This document shows positions 13,327 through 16,652 of a stretch of DNA of 16,652 nt, piece after piece. Source of the stretch: Veillonella parvula (GTDB taxonomy: Bacteria; Bacillota; Negativicutes; Veillonellales; Veillonellaceae); NCBI GenBank assembly GCA_947096075.1, contig CAMUQE010000027.1, forward strand, positions 1 to 16,652, read 5' to 3'. The notes beneath the pieces are model-generated. The model had not been told where the DNA came from and did no database searches. It saw nothing but the letters and a program-made list of their open reading frames with translations. The stretch's first letter is position 1; each line of letters starts with the position of its first letter. A program made the position numbers and the translations under genes.

Positions 13327-14679
13327 TTAATTCGCAAGACCTTGTTCTCTACCGATAATATCAGCGATTTCTTGGCACAGGGATTGTAGTTCTTCTTGGT
13401 TAGGTCCTTCAGCCATGACACGAATGAGCGGTTCTGTCCCGGATGCACGTACTAAGACGCGACCTTCGTCACCGAGCTCTCCTTCAGCTGTTACGATAGC
13501 AGCTTTGATAAGGTCATTGTCTTCCCAGCCAGTTTTTGTAGCGACCCGAACATTTACAAGAACTTGTGGGTATTTTGTCATAATGCCAGCCAACTCAGAA
13601 AGAGGTTGCTTTTTCTCCTTCATAAGAGCCGCCACTTGAACAGCTGTTAACATACCGTCACCAGTGGTGTTGTGATCTAAAAAGATTACGTGACCAGATT
13701 GTTCACCACCAATGGAAAGATTATGTTCACGCATGTATTCCAATACATACCGATCACCAACAGCAGTGGAAACCGTTTTCATACCAAGTTCTTCTGCTGC
13801 TTTATGGAATCCGATATTACTCATAACGGTACCAACTATGGTATCACCTTTAAGTTTGCCTTCTTCTTTCAACTTAAGAGCGCATAACAACATAATTTGA
13901 TCGCCATCGAGGACTTGACCTTTTTCATCAACCAATAAACAGCGGTCAGCATCGCCATCATTAGCAATACCAAGGTCTGCATTATGTTGTTGCACAGCTA
14001 CTTGCAATCCTTCGATATGCGTAGAACCACAGTGATGATTGATATTCAAGCCATCTGGATTCACATTAATATTGATGACTTTAGCCCCTAGTCCAGACAA
14101 AATTTCTGGACCTACACTAGACGCGGCACCATTGGCACCATCATAAACGATAGTCAACCCTTCAAGGGACGTATCGATTGTGTGACGTACAAAGTGAGCA
14201 TATAAATGAGCCAAGTTACTATTAAACTCAATTTTACCTATACCATCCCCTGTAGGACGTGCTAATTCATTATCTGCACTTTGACGAACATATTTTTCCA
14301 ATTCATCTTCCACTTCATCAGGTAATTTATAGCCATTGCTATCAAAGAATTTAATGCCATTATCTGGATATGGATTGTGAGATGCAGAAATAACAGCACC
14401 CGCATCAAACCCTTGTTGACGTACAAGGTACGCTACTGCTGGAGTTGGGATAACGCCTGCAATCACTACATTACCGCCAACAGAACAAATGCCCGCTGCT
14501 AATGCACTTTCAAGCATAGAACCAGAAATTCGCGTATCGCGCCCAATCAAGAACATAGGATGTTCCTTTTCCTTACCAAAATGAGTTCCTGCCGCACGAC
14601 CTAAATGATAGGCTAATTCTGGCGTTAAAAACTCATTAACAACACCACGTACACCATCTGTACCAAATAAACGAGCCAT
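13327..14679 (-). CDS. glmM: Phosphoglucosamine mutase
   Basis: Interconverts glucosamine-6-phosphate and glucosamine-1-phosphate, the step after GlmS toward UDP-GlcNAc. The N-terminus MARLFGTDGVRG is characteristic. The catalytic phosphoserine is Ser100 in ISASHNPYPDNG; the metal-binding loop NDGDADRCL lies near residue 240; the sugar-specificity loop GGEQSGH is present; and the phosphate-binding loop RASGTEPLIRVMAEGP lies near the C-terminus. At 450 residues it is full length with all four domains. Ribosome binding site GAGGAGGAT precedes the ATG. It has its own extended -10 promoter and ends before the 13.2-kb hairpin, so it is probably monocistronic. Confidence 0.98.
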   Translation of the reverse strand: MARLFGTDGVRGVVNEFLTPELAYHLGRAAGTHFGKEKEHPMFLIGRDTRISGSMLESALAAGICSVGGNVVIAGVIPTPAVAYLVRQQGFDAGAVISASHNPYPDNGIKFFDSNGYKLPDEVEDELEKYVRQSADNELARPTGDGIGKIEFNSNLAHLYAHFVRHTIDTSLEGLTIVYDGANGAASSVGPEILSGLGAKVININVNPDGLNINHHCGSTHIEGLQVAVQQHNADLGIANDGDADRCLLVDEKGQVLDGDQIMLLCALKLKEEGKLKGDTIVGTVMSNIGFHKAAEELGMKTVSTAVGDRYVLEYMREHNLSIGGEQSGHVIFLDHNTTGDGMLTAVQVAALMKEKKQPLSELAGIMTKYPQVLVNVRVATKTGWEDNDLIKAAIVTAEGELGDEGRVLVRASGTEPLIRVMAEGPNQEELQSLCQEIADIIGREQGLAN

Positions 14680-14699
14680 AATTATCCTCCTCTAAGGAT

Positions 14700-14716
14700 T
14701 TGTGAAAGTTTCACAA
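14700..14716 (-). promoter_or_regulatory. Palindrome in the glmM leader
   Basis: TTGTGAAA (14700-14707) and TTTCACAA (14709-14716) are perfect 8-bp arms around a single base, 10 bp upstream of the glmM ribosome binding site and about 40 nt after the predicted start. The 1-nt centre suits a dimeric DNA-binding protein better than an RNA hairpin. The binder is unknown. Confidence 0.45.
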
Positions 14717-14762
14717 GTCTATATATCTACCGTGTGTATCATTTCAATAATTACTGTTGTGT

Positions 14763-14771
14763 ATTATATCA
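14763..14771 (-). promoter_or_regulatory. Extended -10 promoter of glmM
   Basis: Minus strand TGATATAAT (TATAAT at 14768-14763), the same extended -10 as before the ArsR-type gene, with a weak -35. Predicted leader is about 77 nt. Confidence 0.5.
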
Positions 14772-14830
14772 CAATATAGAAAGCATACCTACTATAAAGT
14801 CACATCTATATTACATAAATAGTATGAATC

Positions 14831-14857
14831 TATACTGTAATTCAATTCATCAGTATA
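14831..14857 (-). terminator. Weak hairpin after the FAD-dependent oxidoreductase gene
   Basis: TATACTG (14831-14837) and CAGTATA (14851-14857) form a 7-bp AT-rich stem with a 13-nt loop, 8 bp after the stop codon. No U-tract follows on the minus strand, so termination would be poor and some read-through into glmM is likely. Confidence 0.3.
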
Positions 14858-14865
14858 ATTCCCCA

Positions 14866-16464
14866 CTAATTAGGTTTAGCGTATTTTGCCATACATAAAA
14901 TGGCTGTTTCCGCGCCATCAAGGGCAGCACTCATAATACCCCCTGCATAGCCAGCCCCTTCACCCATAGGATAGAAACCTCCTACAGTAGGAGAAATGCG
15001 TTCTTCATTGCGTCCCATACGAAGCGGTGCAGAGGTGCGCGTTTCAACGCCTGTCATACACACCGCAGGATTATCGAATCCACTGATACGACGTCCCCAG
15101 TATGGCAAAGCTCGCTCTAATACGGATGTGACGAACGGTGGCAAGCAATCATGTAAATCGCAATTCACGACACCTGGCTCGTAGCTATATATACTATTTT
15201 GTACACTAGGTGCTTGTGAAAGCCCTAAAAACTGCCCTACTGTTTGTGCAGGTGCATGGAAATTAGATCCGCCCAACTCATAGGCCTTTCGTTCCCATTC
15301 TCGTTGGAATGCAACGCCATCTAATGGATGAGTACCAAAGTCATCTGGACCCACGTTAACCACGATAGCACTATTAGCAACACCGCTGTTCCGAGCGTAT
15401 AAGCTCATGCCATTTACGACAACGCCACCTTCTTCAGAGGCAGATGCTACTACTTGACCTCCTGGGCACATACAGAAGCTATATGCAGTACGTCCTGATT
15501 CTTTATCGTGGTATACGAGAGAATATTCTGCTGCACCGAGGCCCAAGCTAGATGGTTCTACACCATATTGGGACTCATCAATTACAGCCTGATTATGTTC
15601 AATACGAACACCGATAGCAAATGGTTTTGCCGTCATTTCCACATTGCGTTTATAAAGCATTTCGTATGTGTCACGCGCACTATGGCCTACACCAGACAAA
15701 ACAACAGTCGTATCAATACGCTCACTACCATTAACTTCAACGCCTACGATACGGTCATTTTCAATAAACAAATCCGTTACCTTAGAACCAAAACGGACTT
15801 CACCACCCCATTCGATGATGCGCTCACGCATGGCTTTTACCATAGTACGCAATTTATCTGTACCTACGTGAGGTTTATGTTTATATAATATTTCTTCAGG
15901 CGCACCAAACTCAACAAAGTATTTAGATATCTCATGTAAACGCGGATGGGTAATGCGAGTTGTCAACTTACCATCGGAAAAAGTTCCTGCGCCGCCCTCC
16001 CCAAATTGTACGTTAGACTCAGGTTTAAATACGCCTTCCTTCCAAAATGTTTCTACATCATTACTACGTGTATCTACATCTTGACCGCGTTCAAGTACGA
16101 TAGGGCGATAGCCTTCACGAGCTAAGTAAAAGGCTGCAAGCATCCCCGCAGGGCCAAAGCCCATAACAACAGGACGATGTGCTAATGGTACATGGCCATA
16201 AACAATAGGTTCTGGATCTTCTGCAGTAAATACAGATACATCCTTTTCTTTACCGAGTTTTTTCATGATTTGAGCTTCGTTATGAACCTCAACAAACAAG
16301 GTATATACAAAAACAATATTTGGCTTCTTACGAGCATCTACGGCACGTCGAACAACATGAATCGTTTCGATAGCACCACGTAACGGGGGATATTTCTTTT
16401 CTACAATACTTTTTATATCCGACTTAACCGTAACAGCCACGCGAAGATTAATTATTCTAATCAT
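14866..16464 (-). CDS. FAD-dependent oxidoreductase of the COG2509 type, role unknown
   Basis: Predicted cytoplasmic flavoprotein of 532 residues. An N-terminal domain of about 95 residues (MIRIINLRVAV, then RRAVDARKKPNIVFVYTL) precedes the FAD-binding Rossmann fold. The dinucleotide motif GFGPAGM is at 102-108, followed by the acidic strand end VLER. GGAGTFSDGKLTTR and later ETRTSAP and GEGAGYAGGIMSAALDGAE, the C-terminal FAD site, are characteristic of this widespread uncharacterised dehydrogenase family. CMCPGGQVV contains two cysteines that may be redox-active. Length is typical. Ribosome binding site AGGAAA lies a few bases before the ATG. No neighbour suggests a substrate. Confidence 0.88.
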   Translation of the reverse strand: MIRIINLRVAVTVKSDIKSIVEKKYPPLRGAIETIHVVRRAVDARKKPNIVFVYTLFVEVHNEAQIMKKLGKEKDVSVFTAEDPEPIVYGHVPLAHRPVVMGFGPAGMLAAFYLAREGYRPIVLERGQDVDTRSNDVETFWKEGVFKPESNVQFGEGGAGTFSDGKLTTRITHPRLHEISKYFVEFGAPEEILYKHKPHVGTDKLRTMVKAMRERIIEWGGEVRFGSKVTDLFIENDRIVGVEVNGSERIDTTVVLSGVGHSARDTYEMLYKRNVEMTAKPFAIGVRIEHNQAVIDESQYGVEPSSLGLGAAEYSLVYHDKESGRTAYSFCMCPGGQVVASASEEGGVVVNGMSLYARNSGVANSAIVVNVGPDDFGTHPLDGVAFQREWERKAYELGGSNFHAPAQTVGQFLGLSQAPSVQNSIYSYEPGVVNCDLHDCLPPFVTSVLERALPYWGRRISGFDNPAVCMTGVETRTSAPLRMGRNEERISPTVGGFYPMGEGAGYAGGIMSAALDGAETAILCMAKYAKPN

Positions 16465-16565
16465 ATTTTTCCTATTAAAGCCTCCCTTTTAGGCGAGCCT
16501 ACTTCTTTAATCTTTGACCAAAATTCTTTACCACTTGATCTGTAAGAAAATAGTCATACATCTTT

Positions 16566-16571
16566 ATTATA
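16566..16571 (-). promoter_or_regulatory. Possible -10 for the FAD-dependent oxidoreductase gene
   Basis: TATAAT on the minus strand about 100 bp before the start, with no recognisable -35. The rest of 16465-16600 shows only a weak 4-bp GCCT/AGGC stem. Confidence 0.3.
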
Positions 16572-16600
16572 CAACACTACCATAAAAGCTAATATATAAA

Positions 16601-16652
16601 GGCTCTGTCACAACAAATGGTTGATTTTGACGAGAAATAGCGTATAATAATA
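16601..16652 (+). mobile_element. Possible left end of an ISL3-family insertion sequence, cut by the window edge
   Basis: GGCTCTGTCACAACAAATGG starts at 16601 after an AT-rich run. ISL3-family terminal repeats commonly begin with GGCTCT-like sequence. Directly inside is a good outward-reading plus-strand promoter, -35 TTGATT (16621-16626), 16-bp spacer, -10 TATAAT (16643-16648), as expected for a transposase beginning just beyond the window. The transposase itself is not visible, so this is tentative. Confidence 0.45.
16621..16648 (+). promoter_or_regulatory. Plus-strand promoter reading out of the window
   Basis: -35 TTGATT and -10 TATAAT with 16-bp spacing. It points away from the minus-strand FAD gene and must drive a gene to the right of the window. 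Confidence 0.55.

Noticed and set aside
15508..15888. 126-codon plus-strand reading
   Set aside because: Antisense shadow of the well-conserved FAD-dependent oxidoreductase.
1..16652. CRISPR array, prophage or defence system
   Set aside because: No regularly spaced direct repeats, no Cas, phage structural or nuclease domains were seen on either strand.

Overview
The window is AT-rich chromosomal DNA that looks like a Firmicute-type bacterium of the class Negativicutes, most likely Veillonella or a close relative. That assignment is an inference. It rests on strong AGGAGG-type ribosome binding sites, sigma-A-like promoters, a glmS ribozyme (a mostly Firmicute element) and the overall character of the proteins. 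Nothing in the window is phage-like. It is mainly a housekeeping region with one accessory island around 10.2-13.3 kb.

Layout. Left part: a plus-strand AEC-family permease (135-1124) converges on a minus-strand block across a shared bidirectional terminator. The block begins with a small ArsR/SmtB metal-sensing repressor (1254-1544), whose C-terminal helix carries a complete zinc-type site, and a UspA stress protein (1735-2181). Next, also on the minus strand, comes a polar amino-acid ABC importer operon in the order binding lipoprotein (5318-6130), permease (4538-5194), ATPase (3631-4386), then an unrecognised exported protein (2351-3622) only 8 bp behind the ATPase. A perfect 13-bp hairpin sits between the binding-protein and permease genes. 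Upstream lie a small membrane protein (6389-6865), trpS (6902-7888) and glmS (7947-9779). The glmS leader contains a well-supported glmS ribozyme (9882-10021) behind a good promoter.

Island and right part: on the plus strand, divergent from glmS, is a secreted repeat-rich beta-helix-like protein with a PPxGAPNG low-complexity segment (10287-11792). It is followed by a very large nested hairpin (11796-11892) that separates it from a convergent minus-strand cytoplasmic TPR-type protein (11967-12977). A 349-bp stretch without a convincing gene then carries a long imperfect hairpin (13213-13283), which probably terminates glmM (13327-14679). Last come a 532-residue FAD-dependent oxidoreductase of unknown role (14866-16464) and, at the right edge, a sequence resembling the end of an ISL3-type insertion sequence with an outward promoter.

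How the genes fit together: GlmS and GlmM are consecutive-pathway enzymes making glucosamine-6-phosphate and then glucosamine-1-phosphate for peptidoglycan and LPS. The ribozyme gives GlcN6P feedback on the first step. The ABC operon imports an amino acid. The other genes are individually regulated neighbours rather than one system. I did not find a convincing new multi-gene system. The most unusual items are the nested hairpin at 11.8 kb, the hairpin element at 13.2 kb, the intra-operon hairpin at 5.2 kb, and the exported protein of unknown function attached to the ABC operon.
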